In this document: positions 45,780 through 54,270 of the stretch, piece after piece | Layout of the letters: the number at the start of each line of letters is the position of its first letter | Position numbering within the stretch: the stretch's first letter is position 1 | Assembly (NCBI RefSeq): GCF_023736115.1 | Contig: NZ_JAKQZC010000004.1 | Location: 434,001 to 498,000 of the forward strand | From: Salinicola avicenniae | GTDB lineage: Bacteria; Pseudomonadota; Gammaproteobacteria; Pseudomonadales; Halomonadaceae | Length of the DNA: 64,000 nt | Reading direction: 5' to 3' | The notes under the pieces: model-generated | The model's database searches: none | Seen by the model: only the letters and a program-made list of their open reading frames with translations | Told to the model about the DNA's origin: nothing | Translations under genes and position numbers: made by a program

Positions 45780-47078
45780 TCAGGCGTGCGCCTGGGCACC
45801 TTCCTCGCTGGCCGGGTGGGGGTTGATCACCCGCGAACCGCGGAAGCCGTAGAAGGCTATGAAGAGATAGCAGAGCAGCGGCAGCACGAAGGCGTGATGG
45901 ATGCCGACGGTATCCGCGATCGCGCCCTGAGCGACGGGCAGGATGGCGCCGCCGACGATCGCCATGATCAGCAGGCTCGAGGCCTTGCTGGTCAGCGGCC
46001 CCAGCTTGGCGATGCCGAGCGTGAAGATGGTCGGGAACATGATCGAGTTGAACAGGCCGATGGCAACGATGCTCCACATCGCGAGATGACCGGAGGTCAG
46101 CATCGTGGTCAGCACCAGCAGCGCCGCGACGATCGCGAACAGCCCCAGCAGCAGGCTGGGTCGGATCTTCTGCATCAGCGCGGAGCCGATGAAGCGACCG
46201 ATCATCGCACCGCCCCAGTAGTAGGCGACGTAGCTCGCGGCCGTGCTCTCGCTCATGCCGCCGATCTCCGGCAGCGAGAGGTAGTTGATCATGAAGCTGC
46301 CGATGGAGACCTCGGCGCCGACGTAACAGAAGATGCCGATCACGCCGAACAGTACATGGGGGTGGCGCAGGGCCTCCATCGCGGAAACCGTCTCGGCCGG
46401 GGTGTCGTCACCTGCCTGGTCCTTGAAGTTGGGCAGGTTACACAGGTAGATCACGATCGCGAGAATGGCGAGGACACCGGCCAGCAGCAGATAAGGCATC
46501 TGCACGCTTTGGGCCTGTTCGATGCGGTAGGCCAGGCGGTCGCCCTGGGAGAGTTCGGCAAGCTCGCTTGCGCCCAGCACGGTCGCGCCGAGAATCAGCA
46601 TGCCGCCGAAATAGGGGGCCACCGTGGTCCCCAGCGAGTTGAACGCCTGCGCCAGATTGAGCCGACTGGAGGCAGAGTCCTCCGCCCCGAGCAGGCTGAC
46701 ATACGGATTGGCGGCGACCTGCAGCATCGTCACGCCGCTGGCGAGGACGAACAGGGCGCTAAGGAAGAGCGGATAGGACGGCGCCTTGGCGGCCGGATAG
46801 AACATCACTGCGCCGACCGCAGCGATCAGAAGCCCCAGGCTGATCGCATTCTTGTAGCCCACCTTGGCCAGCAGCTTGCCCATCGGCAGCGACATGATGA
46901 AGTAGGCACCGAAGAAGGTGAACTGAATCAGCATGGTCTGGGTGTAGTTGAGCGAGAACACCGCTTTCAGGTGCGGAATCAAGATGTCATTGAGACAGGT
47001 GATGAATCCCCACATGAAGAAGATCGTCGTGACGACGACCAGCGCACTACGATAGTTGGGCCGTTGCGTGCCTGTCAT
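45780..47078 (-). CDS. Sugar:proton symporter, FHS family (FucP/GluP type)
   Basis: The 432-residue major facilitator protein has about 12 membrane segments and the FHS hallmarks: FFMWGFITCLNDILIPHLK at the start, QVAANPYVSLLG and LAQAFNSLGTTVAPYFGG in the middle. The family takes up L-fucose, glucose, galactose or N-acetylglucosamine. The substrate cannot be fixed because no catabolic genes adjoin it. I start at MTGTQRPNYRS; upstream residues in frame lack similarity. Confidence 0.88.
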   Translation of the reverse strand: MTGTQRPNYRSALVVVTTIFFMWGFITCLNDILIPHLKAVFSLNYTQTMLIQFTFFGAYFIMSLPMGKLLAKVGYKNAISLGLLIAAVGAVMFYPAAKAPSYPLFLSALFVLASGVTMLQVAANPYVSLLGAEDSASSRLNLAQAFNSLGTTVAPYFGGMLILGATVLGASELAELSQGDRLAYRIEQAQSVQMPYLLLAGVLAILAIVIYLCNLPNFKDQAGDDTPAETVSAMEALRHPHVLFGVIGIFCYVGAEVSIGSFMINYLSLPEIGGMSESTAASYVAYYWGGAMIGRFIGSALMQKIRPSLLLGLFAIVAALLVLTTMLTSGHLAMWSIVAIGLFNSIMFPTIFTLGIAKLGPLTSKASSLLIMAIVGGAILPVAQGAIADTVGIHHAFVLPLLCYLFIAFYGFRGSRVINPHPASEEGAQAHA

Positions 47079-47619
47079 GGTCAAAATCCTGTTGAATGTG
47101 CGTCCGTCGAGGCCCTGCATCAGGGCGGTTCGTTATCCGTGGTTCAGCCTTCGTTGCCGCGAGATTAATCGTGTCAGCGCCAAGATTGGCGCCGATGATG
47201 CCCGAAGGGAGCCTGCTTATAAAGCGTTCCAGTAATAGTTAGAACGATAAACGAATCGACGCCAGTCGGCGGTTGGGCCTTGGTGGTATTGACGATCTCG
47301 AAGCGGCGTGTGCGTTTATTCGTCAACTTTCATAAATAGCGGAAGTGAGAGAAGAGAAAATTTGTAATGGGCGCTTTATGAAGTCTTTTTATTTGTAAAT
47401 TTACGACGTGAAGCAGTGGCATCTTTCCCGACGGCGCACGGCGAATTTGTCAAAATCCGACGCTACTATCCTGATTGATAGCGTCGTGAGGTCGGTGCAG
47501 AAACGCCCTCAGGATCGCCAAACCGTTGTCCAGGACATCGCTTGTCGGCTGCGCGGACGCCTCCTATACCTGTTTCAGCGACAGTCACCAACTCAGGGAA
47601 AGAGAAGGAGAAGTTCGCC
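47079..47619. other. Intergenic region without a recognisable gene
   Basis: These 541 bases separate the sugar permease from the DUF4396 gene. Positions 47210-47250 and 47315-47405 are AT-rich and probably hold the two divergent promoters, but no clear boxes stand out. A hairpin with a three-base bulge lies at 47458-47486 (CGACGCTA-CTA-TC with GATAGCGTCG), possibly an operator or leader stem. I see no RNA gene. Confidence 0.5.
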
Positions 47620-48417
47620 ATGCTGACGTTACTGTCATGGTTGTTTGTACTGTTGGGTATCGGCACGGCCATCTCGATTGCGCTGGACGTGAGGCGCTGT
47701 CCGCAGCCTATGGCCATCATGAATCTGACCTGGCCGATCACCGGGCTCTACATGCCGGTGATCGGCTGGTGGGCCTACCGGCAGATGGGACGTACTTCGC
47801 GCTCAGCCCCGCAGCATCAGGGCCATGCCAGTCATGGCGACGAGGCACCCGATCAGGCGTCGCACGACGACGCGCACGCTCATCGGGGGCACGCGGATCA
47901 GGCTCGCTCGCCCCAGGCAGACTCGCACCAGGCCCATCACGGCGAGGCGCATGCCCATCATCACGGCACCGACAAGCCCAAGTGGCAGGGTGTGTTCGTT
48001 TCCGCCACTCACTGCGGTGGCGGTTGTACCCTGGGCGATGTCGTCACGGCGCCGCTAGCCACGGCCACCGGTTTTGCGCTGTTCGGTTCGACCACGGCCG
48101 GTCATTTCCTGCTGGCCTTCATCGGTGCCTATCTGTTCGGTGTGCTGTTTCAGTATCTGCCGATCCGGGCGATGAGCGGTGCCGGTCCGCTGCAGGCGTT
48201 CAAGGACGCGATCAAGGCCGATACGCTGTCGTTGATCGCGTTCCAGATCGGCATGTACGTGTGGATGCTGATCGCCCTGAACGCCTGGCTGGGAGAAATG
48301 AACGCGTTCAACATCCACTTCTGGTTCATGATGCAGATAGCCATGCTGATCGGCTTTGCGACCTCCTATCCTGCCAATTGGCTGCTGATCGATCGTGGCA
48401 TCAAGCACGCCATGTAG
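47620..48417 (+). CDS. DUF4396 membrane protein with His-rich loop
   Basis: The 265-residue protein starts with two membrane segments (about 1-22 and 31-52), then a hydrophilic loop (residues 60-120) with 14 histidines between residues 65 and 116, followed by WQGVFVSATHCGGGCTLGD and three or so further membrane segments (about 145-170, 160-182, 205-250). The core fits DUF4396, whose role is unknown. The His-rich loop and the CGGGC motif suggest binding of a metal such as copper, zinc or nickel, but that is inference. The ATG follows AAGGAG. Confidence 0.8.
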   Translation: MLTLLSWLFVLLGIGTAISIALDVRRCPQPMAIMNLTWPITGLYMPVIGWWAYRQMGRTSRSAPQHQGHASHGDEAPDQASHDDAHAHRGHADQARSPQADSHQAHHGEAHAHHHGTDKPKWQGVFVSATHCGGGCTLGDVVTAPLATATGFALFGSTTAGHFLLAFIGAYLFGVLFQYLPIRAMSGAGPLQAFKDAIKADTLSLIAFQIGMYVWMLIALNAWLGEMNAFNIHFWFMMQIAMLIGFATSYPANWLLIDRGIKHAM

Positions 48418-48474
48418 GGTGGAAGGCGGCGGCAGGCAAGGCCGTGGCCGATATCGGCATCGCAGGAGGTACTC

Positions 48475-48978
48475 ATGACCGCTCCCGACACCCAGGTATT
48501 CGAGGTCGACGAGACGGCCGGTTATCCCAATTCGTCGCTGCCAGTGCTGATCTACCGTCGTATTTTCGAACCCTCGTCATCAGCGCTGGCCGAGCGTTTC
48601 GAGACCCTGTTTGCTGCTCACGGCTGGGTGCCCGAGTGGCGTTATGGCCTGTTCGCGTTCGACCATTTCCACTCGACCGCCCACGAGGCGCTGGGCGTTT
48701 TTCGTGGTTCGGCGCGAGTTCGGCTCGGAGGCCCGGCGGGAGGGATGTTCTTGATCGAAGCCGGCGATGCCCTGGTGTTGCCGGCGGGTGTCGCGCATGC
48801 GGGCGTCGAGGTAGAAAGCGACTTCTCCATGGTGGGGGCTTATCCGCCTGGGCAGACATGGGCGGTGGAACGGGGCGACCCTGGCGGGCTGGCGGCAGTA
48901 CAGGCTCGCGTCGCGGCGGTCAGTCGACCGCCGGATGATCCGGTCGGTGGATCGCTGAACGTGCTTTGGCTGCTTTGA
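48475..48978 (+). CDS. Cupin-domain protein (YjlB-like)
   Basis: The 167-residue protein has a single cupin barrel: FDHFHSTAHEALGVFRGSARVRLGG holds the first cupin motif and DALVLPAGVAHAGV the second, with His and Glu positioned to bind a metal. It resembles B. subtilis YjlB, of unknown function. The start follows GGAGGTACTC. It lies 57 bases after the DUF4396 gene and may be co-transcribed with it. Confidence 0.8.
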   Translation: MTAPDTQVFEVDETAGYPNSSLPVLIYRRIFEPSSSALAERFETLFAAHGWVPEWRYGLFAFDHFHSTAHEALGVFRGSARVRLGGPAGGMFLIEAGDALVLPAGVAHAGVEVESDFSMVGAYPPGQTWAVERGDPGGLAAVQARVAAVSRPPDDPVGGSLNVLWLL

Positions 48979-49035
48979 GGCGAACGGCATGATCAGCGTA
49001 CCAGTTTGCGACTTTAGACGAAGGCATGGGTTGGC

Positions 49036-49053
49036 TATAGTTAGGAGACTATA
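49036..49053. promoter_or_regulatory. Inverted repeat before the beta-hydroxyacid dehydrogenase gene
   Basis: TATAGT and ACTATA form a perfect six-base inverted repeat around TAGGAG, 21 bases before the start codon. Its place suggests an operator; the nearest regulator genes are many kilobases away. Confidence 0.5.
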
Positions 49054-49074
49054 TTTCTAGCCGGAGTGATACCG

Positions 49075-49956
49075 ATGTCCGATTCTCGTCATGTTGCCGT
49101 GCTGGGCTTGGGAGCCATGGGGCATGCCTTTGCCGCCAATCTGGTGAAGTCAGGCTTCAACGTCAGCGTCTGGAACCGCTCGTCCGGCAAGGCCGATGAG
49201 CTTGTCGCCCAGGGGGCTCGAGAAGCTGCTTCACCGGCGGAAGCGGTCCATGAGGCGGCTGCCGTGATCGCGATGTTGCCGGATCTGGCCGTGACGCGCG
49301 AGGTTCTGCTGGGCGGTGGCGCTGCGCTGGCCGCCATGGCGCCGGAAAGCGTATTGATTCAGATGGGAACGCTCGGGGTGACCGAGACGGACCGTTTGAT
49401 ACACGAAGTGGCCGAAGTGCGCGATGACGTGACTTTTATCGATGCCCCGGTCTCCGGCACCAAGGCGCCGGCGGAGCAGGGCACGGTGGCGATTCTTGCC
49501 AGCGGTGATCGCGCTGCCGCGACGGTGGTCGACCCGATCTTCGAGGTTCTCGGCAAGAAGACGCACTGGTTGGGCGAGGCAGGCCAGGGCGCGCGCATGA
49601 AGATCGTGGTCAACGCCTGGCTGGTGGCGATGATGCAAGGCATCGCCGAAACGACACAGTTGGCCGAGACACTGGGTTTTTCTTCCGACGATCTGTGGCA
49701 GGTGCTCGATGGCGGGCCCCTGGCGAGCCCTTACGTGAAGGTGAAGCTGGATATGATTGCCAGCGGCGACTTCGATCCGCAGATGGCGCTGCAGTGGGGC
49801 CTGAAAGACGCTGGGCTGGCGCTGGAGGCGGGCGGGGAACGCGGCTTGCCCTCGCTGGCACAGATCCGCAATCTCTGGGCCGATGCGGTCAGCGACGGGC
49901 GTGGCGAGGAGGATATCGCGGCGATCTACGACTATCTCAAGGCCAAGCGAGGCTAG
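49075..49956 (+). CDS. NAD(P)-dependent beta-hydroxyacid dehydrogenase family protein
   Basis: The 293-residue protein has the Rossmann motif VLGLGAMGHAFAANL at the N-terminus, the substrate-binding FIDAPVSGTKAPAEQGTVAI near residue 125 and the catalytic Lys region GQGARMKIVVNAW near residue 175, with a C-terminal helical domain. This is the 3-hydroxyisobutyrate dehydrogenase/GLYR family. The substrate is unclear. I start at the ATG 8 bases after CCGGAG; an earlier in-frame start overlaps that site. Confidence 0.87.
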   Translation: MSDSRHVAVLGLGAMGHAFAANLVKSGFNVSVWNRSSGKADELVAQGAREAASPAEAVHEAAAVIAMLPDLAVTREVLLGGGAALAAMAPESVLIQMGTLGVTETDRLIHEVAEVRDDVTFIDAPVSGTKAPAEQGTVAILASGDRAAATVVDPIFEVLGKKTHWLGEAGQGARMKIVVNAWLVAMMQGIAETTQLAETLGFSSDDLWQVLDGGPLASPYVKVKLDMIASGDFDPQMALQWGLKDAGLALEAGGERGLPSLAQIRNLWADAVSDGRGEEDIAAIYDYLKAKRG

Positions 49957-49992
49957 CTCAGAGACAGCGAGCGAGTATGGGCTCGCGCCAAC

Positions 49993-50025
49993 CGACGGCG
50001 CCCGGCGAAAAACCGGGCGCCGTCG
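49993..50025. terminator. Hairpin terminator after the beta-hydroxyacid dehydrogenase gene
   Basis: CGACGGCGCCCGG pairs with CCGGGCGCCGTCG, a perfect 13-base stem around a 7-base A-rich loop. No T-tract follows, so termination may depend on other factors. Confidence 0.6.
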
Positions 50026-50080
50026 CGCGTTGACCGTCTCGGAGGGGGTATCTCGAAGAGGTCGTCTCTAGGCGGGCATC

Positions 50081-50126
50081 GCGAAGCGCTTGTCTCGGGG
50101 CGCTTGTCTTGGGACAAGCGCTTCGC
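50081..50126. repeat. Inverted repeat with a competing internal arm, before argC 3' end
   Basis: GCGAAGCGCTTGTC (50081-50094) and GACAAGCGCTTCGC (50113-50126) are exact complements. A second copy of CGCTTGTC at 50101-50108 can pair with the same right arm, giving a shorter alternative hairpin. The element lies between convergent genes. Confidence 0.8.
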
Positions 50127-50141
50127 GCGTCAGGCCTGGGT

Positions 50142-51101
50142 TCAGATGGTGAGACCGGTGGTCTCGTCCAGCCCCAGATGAACGTTCATGTTCTGCACGG
50201 CGGCGCCTGCCGCGCCTTTGCCCAGGTTGTCCATCCGCGAGACCAGCGTCACGCGCTCGGCGTTGCCGAAGACGAATAGATCGACCCGGTTCGTGTCGTT
50301 ACATGCCTGCACATCGAAGAAGCCGCCCTGTAGATTGCCCTCATCCTCGAACGGCATTACACGGACAAACGGCTCGTCGGCGTAATGTGCCCGATAGATA
50401 TCGAGCAGACGTTGCGGCGAGGGGGCGCGGGGCAGGTCGGTGAGGTGCAGCGGCACGCTCACCGAGAGCCCCTTGAGGAAGGGGCCGACGATCGGCGAGA
50501 ACAGCGGTTCCCTGGCGAGCCGCGCGTGCTGGCGCATTTCCGGTAGATGCTTGTGATGCTGGCTCATGGCATAGGGGCGCGGTGCCAGCCGCTGGCCGTT
50601 CGAGTTCGCTTCATAGTCGGCGATCATCTGCTTGCCGCCACCGCTATAGCCGGTCAGCGAGGTCGCTGTCAGCGGATGGTCCGCCGGCAGCACCCCGGCA
50701 TCCACCAGCGGACGCACCAGCAGAATGAAGGCACTGGCGTGGCAGCCGACATTGGCGATGCGTTTGCTCGCGCGGATGCGTTCACGCTGCGCATCGTCCA
50801 GCTCCGGCAGGCCATAGACCCAGTCGTCTGCCGTGCGGAAGGCGGTGCTGGCATCGATCAGGCAGGTGTCGGGATTCTCGACCATGGCCGCTGCTTCGCG
50901 CGAGGCGGCATCTGGCAGACACAGAAAGGCGATGTCGGCGGCATTCAGCAGACGCGCACGCTCGGCCGTATCGCGACGCTTGTCGCTGTCGATGCGCAAA
51001 AGCTCGATGTCGTCGCGTGCGCCGAGATATTCGAACAGGCGCAGGCCGGTCGTACCTTCCTGCCCATCGACGTAGACTTTGAATGTGTCCTGCGTTGCCA
51101 T
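50142..51101 (-). CDS. argC: N-acetyl-gamma-glutamyl-phosphate reductase, short (class 2) form
   Basis: ArgC reduces N-acetylglutamyl phosphate to the semialdehyde in arginine synthesis with NADPH. The 319-residue protein has the N-terminal cofactor motif [16 protein letters not shown], the nucleophile Cys in [11 protein letters not shown] near residue 120 and the C-terminal [21 protein letters not shown], all typical of the short ArgC class. Other arg genes are absent nearby. It lies 49 bases downstream of an aminotransferase gene on the same strand, which may form an operon with it. Confidence 0.93.
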   Translation of the reverse strand: MATQDTFKVYVDGQEGTTGLRLFEYLGARDDIELLRIDSDKRRDTAERARLLNAADIAFLCLPDAASREAAAMVENPDTCLIDASTAFRTADDWVYGLPELDDAQRERIRASKRIANVGCHASAFILLVRPLVDAGVLPADHPLTATSLTGYSGGGKQMIADYEANSNGQRLAPRPYAMSQHHKHLPEMRQHARLAREPLFSPIVGPFLKGLSVSVPLHLTDLPRAPSPQRLLDIYRAHYADEPFVRVMPFEDEGNLQGGFFDVQACNDTNRVDLFVFGNAERVTLVSRMDNLGKGAAGAAVQNMNVHLGLDETTGLTI

Positions 51102-51150
51102 GCCCTGATTTCCTGCCGGTTGACGATCACCCTATTGTGCGGATTTCGCA

Positions 51151-52371
51151 TCAGCTTGTCATGCCGCCGGGGCGCGGCTGCGCGATCGCGTGGCGTGCCT
51201 GCAAGGCTGCTGCGCAATGGGTCAGGCGCCGGCAGGCCTCCTGCAGCCGGCTGGCCTCCACGGTCAGGCTGAGCCGGACGAAACCGGCCGCCGAGGCGCC
51301 GAAGGCATCGCCGGCAAGGACCGAAACGCCATAGGCGTCGAGCAGGTGGTCGGCGAAGGCCTCGGCGCTGAGTCCGGTGGCACGGATATCGACCATCATG
51401 AACATGCCGGCGGCGGGCGACAGCGCTGTCACCACGTCGCTGTCGGCCAGGGCGTCCAGGACCGTATCCCGTCGCTGACGATAGGTGTCGAGCATGTTGT
51501 CCAGGACCGCGGGGGGCTCGCGAAGGGCGGCGATGGCCGCATCCTGGATGAAGCCGGGGCTGCCGTAGAGCATGCAGAGCGCGAGATTGACGAGATGTGC
51601 GGCTAGCGCCGTCGGGCCGACCACCCAGCCCAGTCGCCAGCCGGTCATGGCGTGAGACTTCGACAGGCTGCTGACGATCACGGTGCGCTCGCGCATGCCG
51701 GGCAGCGCATCCGGGCTCCGATGCTCGCCATCGAAGATCAGGTCGGCATAGACGGCATCGACGATCAGCCAGAGGTCGTGTGTGCGGCAGAGCGCGGCGA
51801 TCGCTTCCCAGGTAGCCGGGGACAGACACTGCCCGGTTGGATTGTGCGGGCTGTTGAGCAAAATCGCCCGTGTCCGCGGTGTGATCGCTGCGGCGAGTCT
51901 CTCGGCCTCCGGCTGAAAGTCGGCCTCGGCGGCAAGCGGTACCCAGACCGGCTCGGCACCGGTTGCTCGGATCACGGCATCATAGGTGACGTAGGCCGGC
52001 TCGGGCACGATCACTTCGTCGCCGGTCTCGAGCAGGCACTGTGCCGTGGCATAGAGGCCGCACTGGGCGCCGGCCGTGACCATGATCTGCTCGGCGTCGG
52101 TCTCTGCATGGCCGCCGCGTTCTCGGTGGTGGCGGGCGATCGCTTCGCGCAGTAGCGGCTTGCCCTGCACTTCCGCGTAGTGCGTGGCGCCACCGCGCAG
52201 GCTGGCGATAGCGGTCTCGACGATCGGAGCTGGCGTCTCGAAATCCGGATCGCCTACCGAGAGAAGGATCACGTCGTCGCCTCGTGCCAAGCGCTCGCGG
52301 GCACGGAAGTGGATGTTCCAGGCGCTGGCGCCTTTGCCGGCGATTCGCTGCGTCAGTGACGAGTAGTGCAT
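51151..52371 (-). CDS. Class I/II pyridoxal phosphate-dependent aminotransferase
   Basis: The 406-residue fold-type I enzyme has SVGDPDFETPAPI at the N-terminus, NSPHNPTGQCLSPA near residue 175, the aspartate in WLIVDAVYADL and the PLP lysine in VSSLSKSHAMTGWRLGW. This matches the aspartate/alanine-type aminotransferase subgroup; the substrate is not decided. Position directly before argC might suggest a link to arginine or glutamate metabolism, but this is weak. Start at MHYSSLTQRI after GGAG. Confidence 0.87.
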   Translation of the reverse strand: MHYSSLTQRIAGKGASAWNIHFRARERLARGDDVILLSVGDPDFETPAPIVETAIASLRGGATHYAEVQGKPLLREAIARHHRERGGHAETDAEQIMVTAGAQCGLYATAQCLLETGDEVIVPEPAYVTYDAVIRATGAEPVWVPLAAEADFQPEAERLAAAITPRTRAILLNSPHNPTGQCLSPATWEAIAALCRTHDLWLIVDAVYADLIFDGEHRSPDALPGMRERTVIVSSLSKSHAMTGWRLGWVVGPTALAAHLVNLALCMLYGSPGFIQDAAIAALREPPAVLDNMLDTYRQRRDTVLDALADSDVVTALSPAAGMFMMVDIRATGLSAEAFADHLLDAYGVSVLAGDAFGASAAGFVRLSLTVEASRLQEACRRLTHCAAALQARHAIAQPRPGGMTS

Positions 52372-52510
52372 GAGGACTCCGGTCGTGATCGGCGAATAAG
52401 AGAAGGCGGTAAACGGCACCGACAGGCTATCGCGCCCTTGCCGTTGGCAACAGCGCAAGGGGGCTCTGAGTCGCCAATGGCGATGGCGCGTGACGCGATC
52501 CGCGGGGTCT

Positions 52511-52545
52511 CCTTAAACTCAAGCCTTAAACTAAAGTTTTATAGT
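52511..52545 (+). promoter_or_regulatory. AT-rich repeats before the CoA-transferase gene
   Basis: CCTTAAACT occurs twice (52511-52519 and 52524-52532), 13 bases apart, followed by TTTTATAGTT. In this GC-rich setting it probably marks the promoter or a regulator site; boxes cannot be assigned. Confidence 0.35.
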
Positions 52546-52619
52546 TGAAGGCTCGAGATCGTCGGAGGATGGATTCGACAAACGTCGATGTGTCGCGACG
52601 TAAGAGCGATGAGGAATTC

Positions 52620-54167
52620 ATGAACGAGGTTGCACAGCAGCGCTGCCAGCTGCCGGACTGGCGCGAGCGGCTGATGAGCGCAGACGAAGCGGCGGCATTG
52701 ATCGAAGACGGCATGGTCGTCGGCATGAGCGGATTCACGCGCGCTGGCGAAGCCAAGGATGTACCGCTGGCGTTGGCGCGTCGCGCCGAGCGTGACCCGC
52801 TCCAGATCACGCTGATGACCGGCGCTTCGCTGGGCAACGATATCGATGGCATTCTGAGCGACGCCCATGTGCTGGCGAGGCGCATGCCGTTTCAGGTCGA
52901 CCGCCACCTGCGCGCTGCGATCAATCGCGGCGAAGTGATGTTCATTGACCAGCATCTTTCCGAAACGGTGGAGCTGTTGCGCAACAAGCAGCTTGGCAAG
53001 CTCGATGTCGCGGTGATCGAGGCTGCTGCCATCACGGCCGAGGGGGGCATCGTGCCGACGGCCTCGGTGGGCAACTCGACCAGCTTTGCGATTCTCGCCG
53101 ACAAGGTGATCGTGGAGCTCAACCTCGCGTCGCCGGAAGCGCTGATCGGACTGCACGATATCTACGTGCCGGGCATGCGCCCCGACCGCCAGCCGATCCC
53201 GGTGACGGCGCCGGATTCGCGCATCGGCACGCCCTATATTCCGGTCGACCCGGACAAGATCGCGGCAATCGTGTTGACCCACGGTCACGACAGCCCCTCC
53301 ACGGTGACGCCGCCCAACGAGGCGACGCGGGATATCGCCCGGCATCTGATCGGTTTCTTCGAGCACGAGGTCGAGCAGGGGCGGCTGACGTCGTCGCTGC
53401 TGCCGCTGCAGGCCGGGATCGGCAGCATGGCCAACGCGGTCATGCATGGGCTGATGGAGGGCCCGTTCGAGAATCTGACGATGTACTCCGAGGTGCTGCA
53501 GGACAGTACCTTCGATCTACTCGACAGCGGCAAGATGATCTTCGCCTCGGGCAGCTCGATCACGCTCTCGTCGAGCTGTGGTCAGCGCGTCTGGAACCAT
53601 TTGGAGCGCTACCGCGACCGCGTGGTGCTGCGACCGCAAGAGCTCTCCAACCAGCCCGGCATTGTCCGCCGGCTGGGCGTCATCGCGATCAATACCGCAC
53701 TGGAGTTCGATATCTACGGCAACGTCAACTCCACGCATGTCAACGGCACGCACATGATGAACGGTATCGGTGGCTCGGGGGATTTCGCTCGCAACGGCCA
53801 GCTGTCGGTCTTTATTACCACCGCCACGGCGAAGGCGGGCGATCTCTCCAGCGTGGTGCCGTTTGTCAGCCATGTCGATCACAGCGAACACGACGTCGAT
53901 ATTCTGGTCACCGAGCACGGCCTGGCCGATCTGCGTGGCTTGGCGCCCAGGGAACGAGCGCGGCGGATCATCGATTGCTGTGCCGATCCCTACTACCGGC
54001 CGGCGCTGGCGGCATACTTCGAGGCCGCCAGCGAGCGCGGCGGCCACACCCCGCACTGTCTGGAACAGGCGCTCTCCTGGCATATCACCGCCCGTCGCGA
54101 CGGTTCGATGCGCAGCGTCGTCGAGGCGACGCCGACGCCAGCGCCCGTGGCGGACGACCACGTCTGA
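52620..54167 (+). CDS. Acetyl-CoA hydrolase/transferase family protein
   Basis: The 515-residue protein belongs to the family of succinyl-CoA:acetate CoA-transferases and related enzymes. It has SGFTRAGEAKDVPLAL near the start, GGIVPTASVGNSTSF, and the catalytic Glu in INTALEFDIYGNVNSTHVNG near residue 360. Acetate released by DoeB and PoxB could be activated by such an enzyme, but that is inference. I prefer the ATG at 52620 (GAGG seven bases upstream); an upstream ATG at 52569 overlaps its own ribosome site and would add 17 residues. Confidence 0.85.
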   Translation: MNEVAQQRCQLPDWRERLMSADEAAALIEDGMVVGMSGFTRAGEAKDVPLALARRAERDPLQITLMTGASLGNDIDGILSDAHVLARRMPFQVDRHLRAAINRGEVMFIDQHLSETVELLRNKQLGKLDVAVIEAAAITAEGGIVPTASVGNSTSFAILADKVIVELNLASPEALIGLHDIYVPGMRPDRQPIPVTAPDSRIGTPYIPVDPDKIAAIVLTHGHDSPSTVTPPNEATRDIARHLIGFFEHEVEQGRLTSSLLPLQAGIGSMANAVMHGLMEGPFENLTMYSEVLQDSTFDLLDSGKMIFASGSSITLSSSCGQRVWNHLERYRDRVVLRPQELSNQPGIVRRLGVIAINTALEFDIYGNVNSTHVNGTHMMNGIGGSGDFARNGQLSVFITTATAKAGDLSSVVPFVSHVDHSEHDVDILVTEHGLADLRGLAPRERARRIIDCCADPYYRPALAAYFEAASERGGHTPHCLEQALSWHITARRDGSMRSVVEATPTPAPVADDHV

Positions 54168-54188
54168 GCGATTAGCCGCTGTGGCCAA

Positions 54189-54226
54189 CGACAAGGGCCC
54201 CGTCCAACTGGACGGGGCCCTTGTCG
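54189..54226. terminator. Strong hairpin between the CoA-transferase and binding-protein genes
   Basis: CGACAAGGGCCCCGTCC and GGACGGGGCCCTTGTCG form a perfect 17-base stem with a four-base AACT loop, between convergent genes. A T-tract is lacking on both sides. Confidence 0.75.
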
Positions 54227-54270
54227 TCGACAGGCGGCCTCGGTCAACCGTGGCCGCTGGCGTCGGGACG

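Noticed and set aside
45093-47168. A 691-codon plus-strand open frame covering the metallo-beta-lactamase and sugar permease region
   Set aside because: It overlaps two well-supported genes in other frames, and its His/Asp/Glu-rich composition is that of an antisense frame to a membrane protein.
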